DNA of 31,228 bases from JBKBUF01 sp046290815 (GTDB taxonomy: Bacteria > Bacteroidota > Bacteroidia > Cytophagales > Cytophagaceae): positions 1 through 31,228 of the forward strand of contig JBKBUF010000040.1 of NCBI GenBank assembly GCA_046290815.1. The letters run 5' to 3'. Shown here piece after piece: positions 23,496 to 31,082 of the stretch (positions are counted from its first letter, which is position 1; every line of letters begins with the position of its first letter). The notes under the pieces were generated by a model. It was not told where the DNA came from. It did no database searches and worked only from the letters and a program-made list of their open reading frames with translations. Made by a program: the position numbers and the translations under genes.

Positions 23496-24794
23496 ATGCA
23501 ATTATACAGTACAAAAAATAAATCTCAGAAAGTGTCTCTTAAGGAGGCGGTGTTTAAAGGTCTTCCATCAGACAATGGTTTGTTTATGCCGGAGGTGATC
23601 CCGGCTATGGACAAGACCATTTTTGAAAGAATGGATAATATGTCCTTCCAGGAAATTGCTGTAGAAGTTTGTAAAACTTTGATCGGAACAGATATTCCTG
23701 AGTCTGACTTGAAGAAAATTGTAAATGATGCAATTACTTTTGATGCTCCACTGGTGTATATTGAAGGTAATGTGTATGTGCTTGAATTGTTTCATGGGCC
23801 ATCACTGGCATTTAAAGATTTTGGCGCCAGGTTTATGGCCAGGTTGATGTCGTATTTTCTTGAAAGGGAAAATAAGGAATTGAATATTCTGGTCGCTACT
23901 TCCGGAGATACCGGCAGTGCTGTTGCTCAAGGTTTTTACCAGATGCCCGGAATCAAAGTAACGATCCTTTATCCAAGCAAAAAGGTAAGTGAAATTCAGG
24001 AGAAGCAATTGACCACGCTTGGAAAAAATATCACGGCTCTGGAGATTGACGGAACCTTTGATGATTGTCAACGTCTGGTGAAAGAGTCATTTCTTGATAC
24101 TGAGTTGAGTGAAAAACTTAATCTGACTTCTGCAAATTCAATAAACATTTCAAGGCTTATACCTCAGTCGTTTTACTATTTTTACGCATGGTCAAGACTT
24201 AAAAATTTAAAGCAGCCAGTAGTATTTTCTGTGCCAAGCGGAAATTTTGGCAATCTGTGCGGTGGTTTATTTGCCAAAAAAATGGGACTTCCGGTAGATA
24301 AATTCATTGCCTCTTGCAATGCCAATGATATTATTCCTGAATTTCTGAGAAGCGGTATTTTTAGTCCTAAAGCCTCTGTTAAGACCATTTCTAATGCAAT
24401 GGATGTCGGAAATCCAAGCAATTATGCCAGAATAGCTGATCTTTATGGAGGCGATCTTGAAAAAATCAGAAATGAGATCGAAGGGAAAAGTTATACAGAC
24501 TCTCAAACAGAAGAAGCAATTAAATATGTTTATCGCGATTCGGCATACCTCATGGATCCGCACGCTGCAGTTGCTTATCTTGGCTTAAAAGAATATTTAA
24601 AGGAAGTGGATGAAAATCAGGTGGGTGTATTTCTTGCTACTGCTCATCCCACAAAATTTCTGGAAGTTGTGGAGCCTTTGATTGGTAAATCTGTTCCCTT
24701 GCCCGAAAGGTTGAAAACTATAGTAAATAAGAAAAAAGAATCGGTTTTAATGTCTAACCGGTTTGATGATCTCCGTAACTATCTGTTATCCTAG
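23496..24794 (+). CDS. thrC: Threonine synthase
   Basis: 432-aa PLP enzyme converting O-phosphohomoserine to threonine. The Schiff-base lysine lies in HGPSLAFKDFGARF (about 103-116), the phosphate loop is ATSGDTGSAVA (about 134-144), and LTSANSINISRLIPQ and FSVPSGNFGNLCGG are further conserved segments. This is the longer class I (bacterial/fungal type) enzyme. Last gene of thrABC, 111 nt after thrB, with a heptamer array in the gap. Confidence 0.97.
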   Translation: MQLYSTKNKSQKVSLKEAVFKGLPSDNGLFMPEVIPAMDKTIFERMDNMSFQEIAVEVCKTLIGTDIPESDLKKIVNDAITFDAPLVYIEGNVYVLELFHGPSLAFKDFGARFMARLMSYFLERENKELNILVATSGDTGSAVAQGFYQMPGIKVTILYPSKKVSEIQEKQLTTLGKNITALEIDGTFDDCQRLVKESFLDTELSEKLNLTSANSINISRLIPQSFYYFYAWSRLKNLKQPVVFSVPSGNFGNLCGGLFAKKMGLPVDKFIASCNANDIIPEFLRSGIFSPKASVKTISNAMDVGNPSNYARIADLYGGDLEKIRNEIEGKSYTDSQTEEAIKYVYRDSAYLMDPHAAVAYLGLKEYLKEVDENQVGVFLATAHPTKFLEVVEPLIGKSVPLPERLKTIVNKKKESVLMSNRFDDLRNYLLS

Positions 24795-25100
24795 CGGATT
24801 TAGTATCGTTGGAATTTTTTGTAGAATAATTCTTGTTCTTAAATAGGATTTACTGCTTTTAGCAATAAAACCTACATTGGTATTAAGGCAGGAACATTAA
24901 CTTTTTTTGATGTAAGGGTAAAAATATTACATCTTGGAAAAATTAAATTTACACCAGTATTGTTAACTCCTGGGAGGTTATTCCTACCTGTTCCGGTTTT
25001 GATTTTAAATCCTAAAAAACCGGTTTGCTTAATACTCTTAATCTTAAAATAGTCTTTTAAGTCCTTAATTTAGGTTTGGGGAATAAATAACTTTGTTTCG
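24795..25100. other. Intergenic region after thrC
   Basis: About 306 nt with no gene. Two inverted repeats are visible: GATGTAA/TTACATC around 24909-24934, and CCGGTTTT (24993-25000) with AAAACCGG (25016-25023). Neither is followed by a T-run. Either could be a regulator's operator or mark the end of the thr transcript. A -7 box at 25088-25095 serves the next gene. Confidence 0.5.
25088..25095 (+). promoter_or_regulatory. -7 box of the HTH regulator
   Basis: TAACTTTG, a full match to TAnnTTTG. The expected start of transcription (about 25099) is 2 nt before the TTG start codon, implying a leaderless mRNA. No clear -33 box. Confidence 0.4.
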
Positions 25101-25466
25101 TTGAATAGTTTAATTTTAAATATCAGAACCATCCGTAAGCAAAAAGGTATAAGTCAGGAATCGCTGGCATATGACCTGGGGATAGACTATTCTACTTACG
25201 GAAAAATAGAAAGAGGAGTGATTTCTCTTACAATAGATCGCCTTGAAAAAATAGCACAAATTCTGGGCGTTTCTGTAGCGGATATCTATGGCTGGAGCAA
25301 ATCTGAGGAAGGATTTAATCAGAATTCTATCGAGATTATACAAAGGTTAAAAGATGAACTTGAACAGGCAAGAAAAGAGATAGAATTGTTAAAACAGCAG
25401 CTCTCTGATAAGGAGAAAATTATATTTCTCCTTGAAAATAAGCTTAATAAGAACGGCGTTTCCTGA
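25101..25466 (+). CDS. XRE-type HTH regulator with C-terminal coiled coil
   Basis: 121 aa. Residues 6-62 form a Cro/C1-type helix-turn-helix (IRTIRKQKGISQESLAYDLG, then STYGKIERG and LEKIAQILGVSVADIYG). From about 75 a coiled coil rich in Glu, Lys and Leu runs to the end (RLKDELEQARKEIELLKQQL), probably for dimerisation. The start codon is TTG; no in-frame ATG exists nearby and the HTH begins within a few residues, so it cannot start later. It stands alone before the cold-shock gene. Targets unknown. Confidence 0.85.
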   Translation: MNSLILNIRTIRKQKGISQESLAYDLGIDYSTYGKIERGVISLTIDRLEKIAQILGVSVADIYGWSKSEEGFNQNSIEIIQRLKDELEQARKEIELLKQQLSDKEKIIFLLENKLNKNGVS

Positions 25467-25549
25467 TTTTAATGATGTAATTTTTATTTTGTTTTGTAGT
25501 AAAATTCAGATACAATTCTTATTTTTACTTATATAACAAATACATTATT

Positions 25550-25741
25550 ATGAATACAGGTACAATTAAATTCTTTAATGAAAGTAAAGGCTACGGTTTT
25601 ATTAAAGATGAAAGTTCCAACCAGGAAATCTTTGTTCATATTACAGGGTTAGAAGATAAAGTGAAGCAGAATGACAAAGTTTCTTTCAAAGTGGTTGAAG
25701 GAAAAAAAGGATTAAATGCGGTGAACGTAAAGAAGGTATAA
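25550..25741 (+). CDS. Cold-shock-domain protein (CspA family)
   Basis: 63-aa single OB-fold protein binding single-stranded RNA/DNA. RNP1 is KGYGFI (about 13-18), RNP2 is EIFVHI (26-31); TGTIKFFNESKGYG is the typical start. RNA chaperone in the cytosol, possibly cold- or growth-regulated. Monocistronic, with a strong terminator 29 nt downstream. A possible promoter is TTTG (25488-25491) with TACAATTC 19 bp on. Confidence 0.95.
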   Translation: MNTGTIKFFNESKGYGFIKDESSNQEIFVHITGLEDKVKQNDKVSFKVVEGKKGLNAVNVKKV

Positions 25742-25769
25742 AATAACTTTTCCCAAAAAAACACTTTGC

Positions 25770-25792
25770 AAGCCCGGTCCATCCGGGCTTTT
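25770..25792 (+). terminator. Terminator of the cold-shock gene
   Basis: AAGCCCGG / CCGGGCTT, 8-bp stem with loop TCCAT, followed by TT and a T-rich stretch. Confidence 0.9.
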
Positions 25793-25803
25793 ACATTCTT
25801 CTA

Positions 25804-25840
25804 TAAAAAAAGAACCTTTGGTAGTTATACCAAAGGTTCT
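25804..25840 (-). terminator. Strong minus-strand terminator
   Basis: AGAACCTTTGGTA (25811-25823) and its exact reverse complement (25828-25840) form a 13-bp stem with a 4-nt loop; on the minus strand seven Ts follow. It has no protein gene directly before it, which points to the small RNA. Confidence 0.88.
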
Positions 25841-25995
25841 ATGTTTTCGGCTCTCAGTCTCCTTCCCTTCAATCAAAACACCTGAGAACTTTACCTCAAA
25901 TTAAGCCGATGGTTGAAATCTCTCCCCTCTATCAATCTCCTCATTCATCCATCTGAAGATATAACTACAAAACAGGGGCAATAAGTTTAGGGTAA
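25804..25995 (-). ncRNA. Candidate structured small RNA, about 190 nt
   Basis: Minus-strand unit with its own signals. A -7 box TATTTTTG (25999-26006) predicts a start near 25995. The transcript can form nested stems: 25974-25978 with 25924-25928 (CCCCU/AGGGG) around 25955-25960 with 25935-25940 (AUCUUC/GGAGAU), then 25904-25908 with 25848-25852 (CGGCU/AGCCG) around 25882-25886 with 25853-25857 (CUCAG/CUGAG). It ends in a perfect 13-bp terminator stem and seven Us. The loops are strikingly purine-rich (GAGGAG, AGAGGGGAGAG). No reading frame fits. I could not match it to tmRNA, RNase P or SRP RNA; a Bacteroidota 6S-like RNA is possible but unproven. Confidence 0.55.
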
Positions 25996-26052
25996 ATGCA
26001 AAAATATTTTTTAGAGCTTAAGGAATTTTTTTGACACAATTATGTTAATAAT

Positions 26053-26075
26053 ACTGAGATGCTGCGGCACTCAGT
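26053..26075. other. Hairpin between the small RNA and the glycosyltransferase gene
   Basis: ACTGAG-A-TGC-TGCG-GCA-CTCAGT: nine base pairs with one bulged A. Followed 20 nt later on the plus strand by a terminator, so 26053-26123 could be a tiny plus-strand RNA, but no promoter is clear. Confidence 0.4.
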
Positions 26076-26095
26076 TAAGGTTATTGATCAAAAAG

Positions 26096-26122
26096 GGCCG
26101 GAGGAAACTTCGGTCTTTTTTG
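26096..26122. terminator. Bidirectional terminator
   Basis: GGCCGGAG-GAAA-CTTCGGTC, an 8-bp stem including two G-T pairs. On the plus strand TTTTTT follows; on the minus strand CTTTTTG follows. It should end the leftward glycosyltransferase transcript before the small-RNA promoter. Confidence 0.75.
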
Positions 26123-26220
26123 TTTTTGATTCAGATAAATCAGGTTAAATGATTAGTCAGATTGATTTTATCAGGAGAGTAAATATAAAAGTATTTATTC
26201 GGATCTCGATTTTCGGAGTT

Positions 26221-27189
26221 TTACAAATTAATATCATCGAAGGTTAAATCTTCCATACACTTAAAATGTTTTTTAGGGCATTGATCATAACCGATTTTTG
26301 AACATGGCCTGCAGGATAAATTATTATTCTGAATTAGCACGTGTTCCGTTTTGTAAGGATACATGCCTAATTCAGGAACTGTGTTTCCCCAGATAGAATA
26401 TACTTTCTTTTTAAATGCAGCAGCAATATGCATTAGCCCTGTATCGTGGGTAACTACTGCTTGAGAATCTCTTACTAAACTAGCAGATTCAAATAGTGAA
26501 AGCTTACCGGTAAGATTTAAGGTTTTACTGCATGTTCCAGGAGGTAACAGTGAAATAACTTTTTCTGCTCCTTCCATATCCTCTTTTCCTCCAAGCAGGA
26601 TTACCGGTCTTTTTATTTTTTGGCATAACTCTGCAATTTTATGGGTTGGCAACTTTTTCGTACCATGCTGACCACCTATTGCAAAAGCCACATATCCTTC
26701 TTTAAATAATAGGGGTAAAGATGAAAAATCGAAAGACCTATTTTCCGGAATAAAAAAATCCAAACCTTTCTGATCATTGATAACACCCAGCTCTTTTAAT
26801 GTTTCCATATACCTGTCCACTATGTGAATGGCAGGCATCTTATTCCATTTAAAATTTACCAGCAACCACTTCTCGATATTAAGTTTATTAAAGCTGTATG
26901 ATTTTGCCTTTAGTGCAGTCTTAACTTTCAGGCTTCTTAAGTTTTTGTGCAAATCAATGATGTAATCATACTGTTCTTCTTTTAGCTCCGTAATTACATC
27001 TTTCAAATTATCTTCCAGATAAAAAGCCTTGTCCACGTAAGGGTTATGTTCAATCAGTGAAGCATAAATTTTTTTAGTGAGAAAGTGTACTTCGAAATCT
27101 GCTTTCTGTTGTTTGAGGTTTCTAACAACAGGACTGGTAAGCACTATATCTCCTATAGAGGAAAATCTGATTATAAGAACCTTAGGCAT
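26221..27189 (-). CDS. Glycosyltransferase family 9 (heptosyltransferase-like)
   Basis: 322 aa, GT-B fold enzyme of the ADP-heptose:LPS heptosyltransferase family. The start VLIIRFSSIGDIVLTSPVVRNL is the hallmark acceptor-side motif; FAIGGQHGTKKLP and VTHDTGLMHIAAAFKKKVYSIWG are the nucleotide-sugar-binding segments. A cysteine-bearing tail (SCRPC ... CPKKHFKC) is common in this family in Bacteroidota. Likely acts at the inner face of the inner membrane on LPS core or another glycolipid; the sugar is not known. It overlaps the upstream polX-like gene by 8 nt, so the two are cotranscribed. Confidence 0.92.
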   Translation of the reverse strand: MPKVLIIRFSSIGDIVLTSPVVRNLKQQKADFEVHFLTKKIYASLIEHNPYVDKAFYLEDNLKDVITELKEEQYDYIIDLHKNLRSLKVKTALKAKSYSFNKLNIEKWLLVNFKWNKMPAIHIVDRYMETLKELGVINDQKGLDFFIPENRSFDFSSLPLLFKEGYVAFAIGGQHGTKKLPTHKIAELCQKIKRPVILLGGKEDMEGAEKVISLLPPGTCSKTLNLTGKLSLFESASLVRDSQAVVTHDTGLMHIAAAFKKKVYSIWGNTVPELGMYPYKTEHVLIQNNNLSCRPCSKIGYDQCPKKHFKCMEDLTFDDINL

Positions 27190-28900
27190 GTTTTACCAAT
27201 CTGGATTTTTTAGAAAAAAAATGTTTCTCAACCTGCTCAAGGCTCAAAGCATTAAAAGTCATTTCAGGAGTTAATCCGGCTTTCCTACCCACCAGTACTC
27301 CATAATGCATATCATGATATCCGTGCATTTCATGGGCATCAGGATTAATGGAAATCATTACACCTTTCTCCAAAGCATATCTTACCCATTTCCATTCCAT
27401 ATCAAGTCTTCTTGGGTTTGCATTGATTTCGATTATAACATTGTTCGCCGCGCAGGCCTCAATTACTTTTTTATGATCAATAGGATATCCCTCTCTTTTT
27501 AATAACAATCTTCCGGTGGAATGACCAAGTATGGTGGTGAAAGGATTTTCTATTGCTTTTATCAACCTCTCTGTTGCTTTTTCCTTGGTCATTTTTAAGT
27601 TTGAGTGAATGGATGCAACAATAAAATCAAAAGTGGCAAGAACAGAATCGTCATAATCAAGACTTCCGTCATTCAAAATATCAGATTCGATGCCTTTTAA
27701 AATTTTAAATGGCGCAAGCTCTTTGTTGAGCATATCTATTTCTCTGTGCTGGTCTTCTATTTTTTGTTCAGATAGTCCACCTGCATAAAAAGCTGTTTTA
27801 GAATGATCACTAATCCCGAGGTATTGGAAACCAAGACTTTTACAGTAAAGAGCCATCTGCTGCAGGCTATGTTCACCATCACTGTATGTGCAGTGATTGT
27901 GAAGTACTCCTTTCAGATCTTCGTATCTGATGAGATTTGGCATGTTATTTTCCTGAGCCAACAATATTTCATCGTATCCTTCTCTTAACTCTGCAGGGAT
28001 ATACTGCCATCCCAACTGCTCATAAATTTCCTTTTCACTTGCGAAATCATGGTCAGACAAATATTTCAGCAATGACTTGCCATCCTTTAACTTAAACGAA
28101 AGATGTTTTGGAGCAGCAGAATGGATGTAAAGTGCAGAACCAAACCTTTTTTCAGGAAATATTCTGATTTCAATTTTTAAACCTGAACTTAAATCTTTTC
28201 CTCTCCAGGCAAATGGTCCTGATTTTACTTTGTCTTGCTCAAGAAAATCAAGCTGAGATAAAAATAGGAAAAGCGAATCTTTTTTCTCAGTACCTGCTAT
28301 ATATTCTAATGAATCTACCACCTCTTCATATCTTCTGACCTTACCTGAAAGTGATATCTTAAAACCGGCTTCTCGGATTACTTTTTCAATGTTCAGAGCA
28401 AACGGTTCCGCTTCGGCATATAGAAAAAAATCTTTGTGTTGATTGCGGAAAAGCAGGGACTGCTTTATGTTTTCCTGAGTTTTGGTGCCAAAGCCTTTAA
28501 GTGCCGCCACTTTATCTTCATTGCAGGCCGTAAGTAAAGATTCTATATCTGTAATATTTAAATCTTTCCATAGCGTCCTAACTTTTTTTGGGCCTATACC
28601 TTTAATCCCAAGCATTTCAATTACGCCTTTCGGAGTTTTCTCAACCAATGATTCCAGATCAGAGAATTTTCCTGAACAGCACATTTCATAAATTTTGCCT
28701 GCTAAACTTTTGCCAATTCCTTCCAGATTTTCCAAAGCTTCTATGGATAAACCCGAAAGTTCAGAATTAATTTTTTCCAGATTAAATACAGCATTCTGAA
28801 TTCCCCTTAATTTAAAAGGATTTTCGTCATGCAATTCCATAAGAAGGCCTGTAAGCCTGAAAGCTTCTATTATTTCCTGGTTAGATATTTTCTGAGACAT
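27182..28900 (-). CDS. PolX-family protein with PHP domain; polymerase site apparently lost
   Basis: 572 aa from the ATG at 28900. Layout: N-terminal helix-hairpin-helix domain (about 1-150; LEGIGKSLAGKI, IKGIGPKKV, LKGFGTKTQ), palm/fingers of polymerase X (about 155-315), PHP domain (about 328-565). The PHP metal ligands are intact: LHNH (334, 336), SDH (365-366), GIES (Glu405), SIHS (His432), LGHS (His460), PDAH (521, 523). The polymerase site is not: where GSxRR...GDxD is usual the protein reads SGKVRR...DSLE (196-199), and the third aspartate is replaced in KIEIR (Glu244). It is therefore likely a nuclease or phosphoesterase acting in DNA repair, not an active polymerase. That is inference from a by-eye alignment. 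Confidence 0.88.
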   Translation of the reverse strand: MSQKISNQEIIEAFRLTGLLMELHDENPFKLRGIQNAVFNLEKINSELSGLSIEALENLEGIGKSLAGKIYEMCCSGKFSDLESLVEKTPKGVIEMLGIKGIGPKKVRTLWKDLNITDIESLLTACNEDKVAALKGFGTKTQENIKQSLLFRNQHKDFFLYAEAEPFALNIEKVIREAGFKISLSGKVRRYEEVVDSLEYIAGTEKKDSLFLFLSQLDFLEQDKVKSGPFAWRGKDLSSGLKIEIRIFPEKRFGSALYIHSAAPKHLSFKLKDGKSLLKYLSDHDFASEKEIYEQLGWQYIPAELREGYDEILLAQENNMPNLIRYEDLKGVLHNHCTYSDGEHSLQQMALYCKSLGFQYLGISDHSKTAFYAGGLSEQKIEDQHREIDMLNKELAPFKILKGIESDILNDGSLDYDDSVLATFDFIVASIHSNLKMTKEKATERLIKAIENPFTTILGHSTGRLLLKREGYPIDHKKVIEACAANNVIIEINANPRRLDMEWKWVRYALEKGVMISINPDAHEMHGYHDMHYGVLVGRKAGLTPEMTFNALSLEQVEKHFFSKKSRLVKHA

Positions 28901-28903
28901 GTT

Positions 28904-28911
28904 CAAAATTA
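28904..28911 (-). promoter_or_regulatory. -7 box at the polX-like start codon
   Basis: TAATTTTG fits TAnnTTTG and ends 3 nt before the ATG at 28900, so transcription would begin at or next to the A of the ATG. A weak -33 (TTTC) is about 21 bp upstream. Confidence 0.35.
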
Positions 28912-29020
28912 ATGATATTATTCCATTAAACCGAAAGCCTGATTTTCAGATAGGAATGGATGTTGTACTTTTATGTTCTCTTTAAACAAATAAAATTGTT
29001 AATTTATTCCGATTTTTATT

Positions 29021-29084
29021 ATTCTTAATTCTTAATTCTTAATTCTTAATTCTTAATTCTTAATTCTTAATTCTTAATTATAAT
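29021..29084. repeat. (ATTCTTA)8-ATTATAAT array at the EVE-gene start
   Basis: Eight perfect copies of ATTCTTA (29021-29076) followed by ATTATAAT, whose last bases are the first two bases of the EVE-gene ATG. The same unit and the same tail occur at 3954-3996, there with five copies. The array fills the promoter and 5' untranslated region. Confidence 0.93.
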
Positions 29085-29493
29085 GAACTATTGGCTTGTA
29101 AAATCCGAACCCTTCAAATATTCCTTTGATCAGTTGCTAAAAGATAAGTCCACTTTCTGGGATGGGGTAAGAAATTATCAGGCACGTAACAATCTTAAAG
29201 CTATGAAGAAAGGCGATCAAGTGCTTTTTTATCACAGCAATGAAGGTAAAGAGGTTGTCGGAATAGCAAAGGTACTTAAAGAATTTTATCAGGACCCGAC
29301 CACAGATGACCCAAATTGGGTGGTAGTAGACCTGGGACCGGTTAAAAAATTAAAAAAGCCGGTAGGTTTAGATGAGATGAAAGCCGATAAAAGGCTTGCT
29401 GATATAGGTCTTATCAAGCAGGGGAGACTTTCTGTAATGTCCTTAAAAAAAGCGGAATTCGATGTTATTCTTGAGATTTCGGAGACTAAATAA
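29083..29493 (+). CDS. EVE-domain protein
   Basis: 136 aa, single EVE domain, a PUA-like fold that reads modified bases in nucleic acid. Typical segments: NYWLVKSEP at the start, WDGVRNYQARNNLKAMKKGDQVLFYHS (about 27-53), VVGIAKV and DPNWVVVDL. It resembles the widespread EVE proteins related to human THYN1. Probable role in RNA or DNA modification biology; not demonstrated. No spacer exists between its ATG and the upstream heptamer array, so its expression may depend on array length. The downstream pyrR gene is 115 nt away and has its own -7 box. Confidence 0.92.
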   Translation: MNYWLVKSEPFKYSFDQLLKDKSTFWDGVRNYQARNNLKAMKKGDQVLFYHSNEGKEVVGIAKVLKEFYQDPTTDDPNWVVVDLGPVKKLKKPVGLDEMKADKRLADIGLIKQGRLSVMSLKKAEFDVILEISETK

Positions 29494-29551
29494 TCCTTAA
29501 AGTTGTTTATAATTTTTAATCTGATTTTTCAGGAAAAAACTTTTCTTTTAA

Positions 29552-29559
29552 TATCTTTG
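29552..29559 (+). promoter_or_regulatory. -7 box of the pyrR-pyrB unit
   Basis: TATCTTTG fits TAnnTTTG. Expected start about 29563, 46 nt before pyrR. A TTTTTC stretch 21 bp upstream is a poor -33. Confidence 0.4.
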
Positions 29560-29608
29560 ACAAATTTAAACCTGCTTAGGCTGTATAGTTTTTCGGCCTT
29601 CCGACCAA

Positions 29609-30151
29609 ATGGATAAACGGATAGTAATCGATAATGAGCTTCTCTCCATAACTATTGAAAGGTTATGCCATCAGATAATTGAAGTTCATGGCGATTTTTC
29701 CAATTCCGTCATTCTTGGAGTTCAACCCAGGGGTATATTTTTCGCAGAAAGAATCAAAAACAAATTGCAGTTAATCCTGGGTAAGGATATTGAAATGGGC
29801 TTGTTGGATGTTACTTTTTACCGAGATGATTTCCGGAGAAAAGACGCTCCTTTGAAAGCCAGCGCAAACAAAATGCCTTTCCTTATTGAGGATAAAAACG
29901 TAATCCTTGTAGATGATGTGCTCTACACTGGCAGGACTATTCGGGCCGCATTGGATGCTATGATGGCTTTCGGCAGGCCACGGAAAGTGGAGTTGTTAGT
30001 ACTCGTAGACAGGAAATACAGCAGAGACTTACCTATTCAGCCTACCTATATAGGGGCTGAAGTGAATTGCCTTGAATCTGAAAAGGTCCTGGTAGAGTTG
30101 AAGGAACAAGGTTTAAACGACGATAATATTTGGTTGATTAATAAGAATTAA
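29609..30151 (+). CDS. pyrR: PyrR, pyrimidine regulator / uracil phosphoribosyltransferase
   Basis: 180 aa, type I phosphoribosyltransferase fold. The PRPP loop is VILVDDVLYTGRTIRAALDA (about 92-111); GVQPRGIFFAERI and VTFYRDD are characteristic of PyrR. It can make UMP from uracil and PRPP and, in Firmicutes, binds pyr mRNA leaders; whether it regulates RNA here is unknown, since I see no anti-antiterminator consensus before it. Its stop codon is separated from the pyrB ATG by 1 nt, so the two are coupled. Confidence 0.95.
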   Translation: MDKRIVIDNELLSITIERLCHQIIEVHGDFSNSVILGVQPRGIFFAERIKNKLQLILGKDIEMGLLDVTFYRDDFRRKDAPLKASANKMPFLIEDKNVILVDDVLYTGRTIRAALDAMMAFGRPRKVELLVLVDRKYSRDLPIQPTYIGAEVNCLESEKVLVELKEQGLNDDNIWLINKN

Positions 30152-30152
30152 A

Positions 30153-31082
30153 ATGCAAAAACTTAGTGTCAGGCATTTACTTGGTATAAAAAACATCACT
30201 GAAAACGATATTCACCTTATTTTTGAAACCGCCGATAATTTTAAAGATGTTATCAACCGTCCGATTAAAAAAGTTCCTTCACTAAGAGATATAACCATCG
30301 CCAACGTATTTTTCGAAAATTCTACCAGAACCAGGCTTTCTTTTGAACTTGCTGAAAAAAGGCTTTCTGCAGATGTAGTAAATTTTTCTTCATCAGGCAG
30401 CTCAGTTAAAAAAGGAGAAACACTACTGGATACAGTAAATAATATTCTGGCCATGAAAGTGGATATGATCGTGATGCGCCATAGTAGTGTAGGTTCACCC
30501 CATTTTCTTGCAAAGCATATCCAGGCCAATATTGTCAATGCTGGCGATGGAACACATGAGCATCCTACCCAGGCGCTTCTTGATTGCTTCACTATAAGAG
30601 AAAAACTTGGCACTGTAGCGGGCAAGAAGGTTTGCATTTTTGGTGATATCCTTCACTCACGAGTGGCCTTATCCAATATTTTCGCATTACAGAAATTGGG
30701 TGCAGAAGTAATGGTATGCGGTCCCAACACCCTTTTGCCAAAGTACATCCGTGAAATAGGAGTGAAGGTAGAGTTGAATTTGCGCAAAGCACTGGAGTGG
30801 TGCGATGTCGCTAACGTATTAAGGATTCAGCTTGAAAGGCAAACCATTAAATATTTCCCTACACTCAGAGAATATTCGCTCTATTACGGCATCAATAAAC
30901 AATTGCTCCAAAGTCTCAATAAGGAAATAATGATCATGCATCCTGGCCCAATAAACAGGGGAGTTGAGCTTACCAGCGATGTTGCAGACTCAGGACACTC
31001 TGTGATATTGAATCAGGTAGAGAATGGTGTAGCAGTTAGAATGGCAGTTTTGTATCTGCTGGCAGGAGCAAACGGGCAGTAG
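30153..31082 (+). CDS. pyrB: Aspartate carbamoyltransferase, catalytic subunit
   Basis: 309 aa, second step of pyrimidine synthesis: carbamoyl phosphate plus aspartate to carbamoylaspartate. The carbamoyl-phosphate loop FENSTRTRLSFE is at about 51-62, HPTQALLD at about 132-139, VCIFGDILHSRVA begins the aspartate domain and HPGPINRGVE is near the C-terminus. No pyrI regulatory subunit follows in the visible part. It draws on the same carbamoyl phosphate pool as the argF' enzyme of the arginine operon; carAB is not in the window. The stop codon lies inside a GGCAGTA heptamer array. Confidence 0.97.
   Translation: MQKLSVRHLLGIKNITENDIHLIFETADNFKDVINRPIKKVPSLRDITIANVFFENSTRTRLSFELAEKRLSADVVNFSSSGSSVKKGETLLDTVNNILAMKVDMIVMRHSSVGSPHFLAKHIQANIVNAGDGTHEHPTQALLDCFTIREKLGTVAGKKVCIFGDILHSRVALSNIFALQKLGAEVMVCGPNTLLPKYIREIGVKVELNLRKALEWCDVANVLRIQLERQTIKYFPTLREYSLYYGINKQLLQSLNKEIMIMHPGPINRGVELTSDVADSGHSVILNQVENGVAVRMAVLYLLAGANGQ

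Noticed and set aside
25804..25995. tmRNA, RNase P RNA or SRP RNA identity for the small RNA
   Set aside because: Conserved sequence hallmarks of these RNAs are missing. A GGAAGGAG stretch resembles part of SRP RNA, but the facing strand of the loop does not fit.
29565..29608. PyrR-binding attenuator before pyrR
   Set aside because: The AGGC...GGCCT pairing is short and I see neither the PyrR-binding consensus nor an antiterminator/terminator pair.
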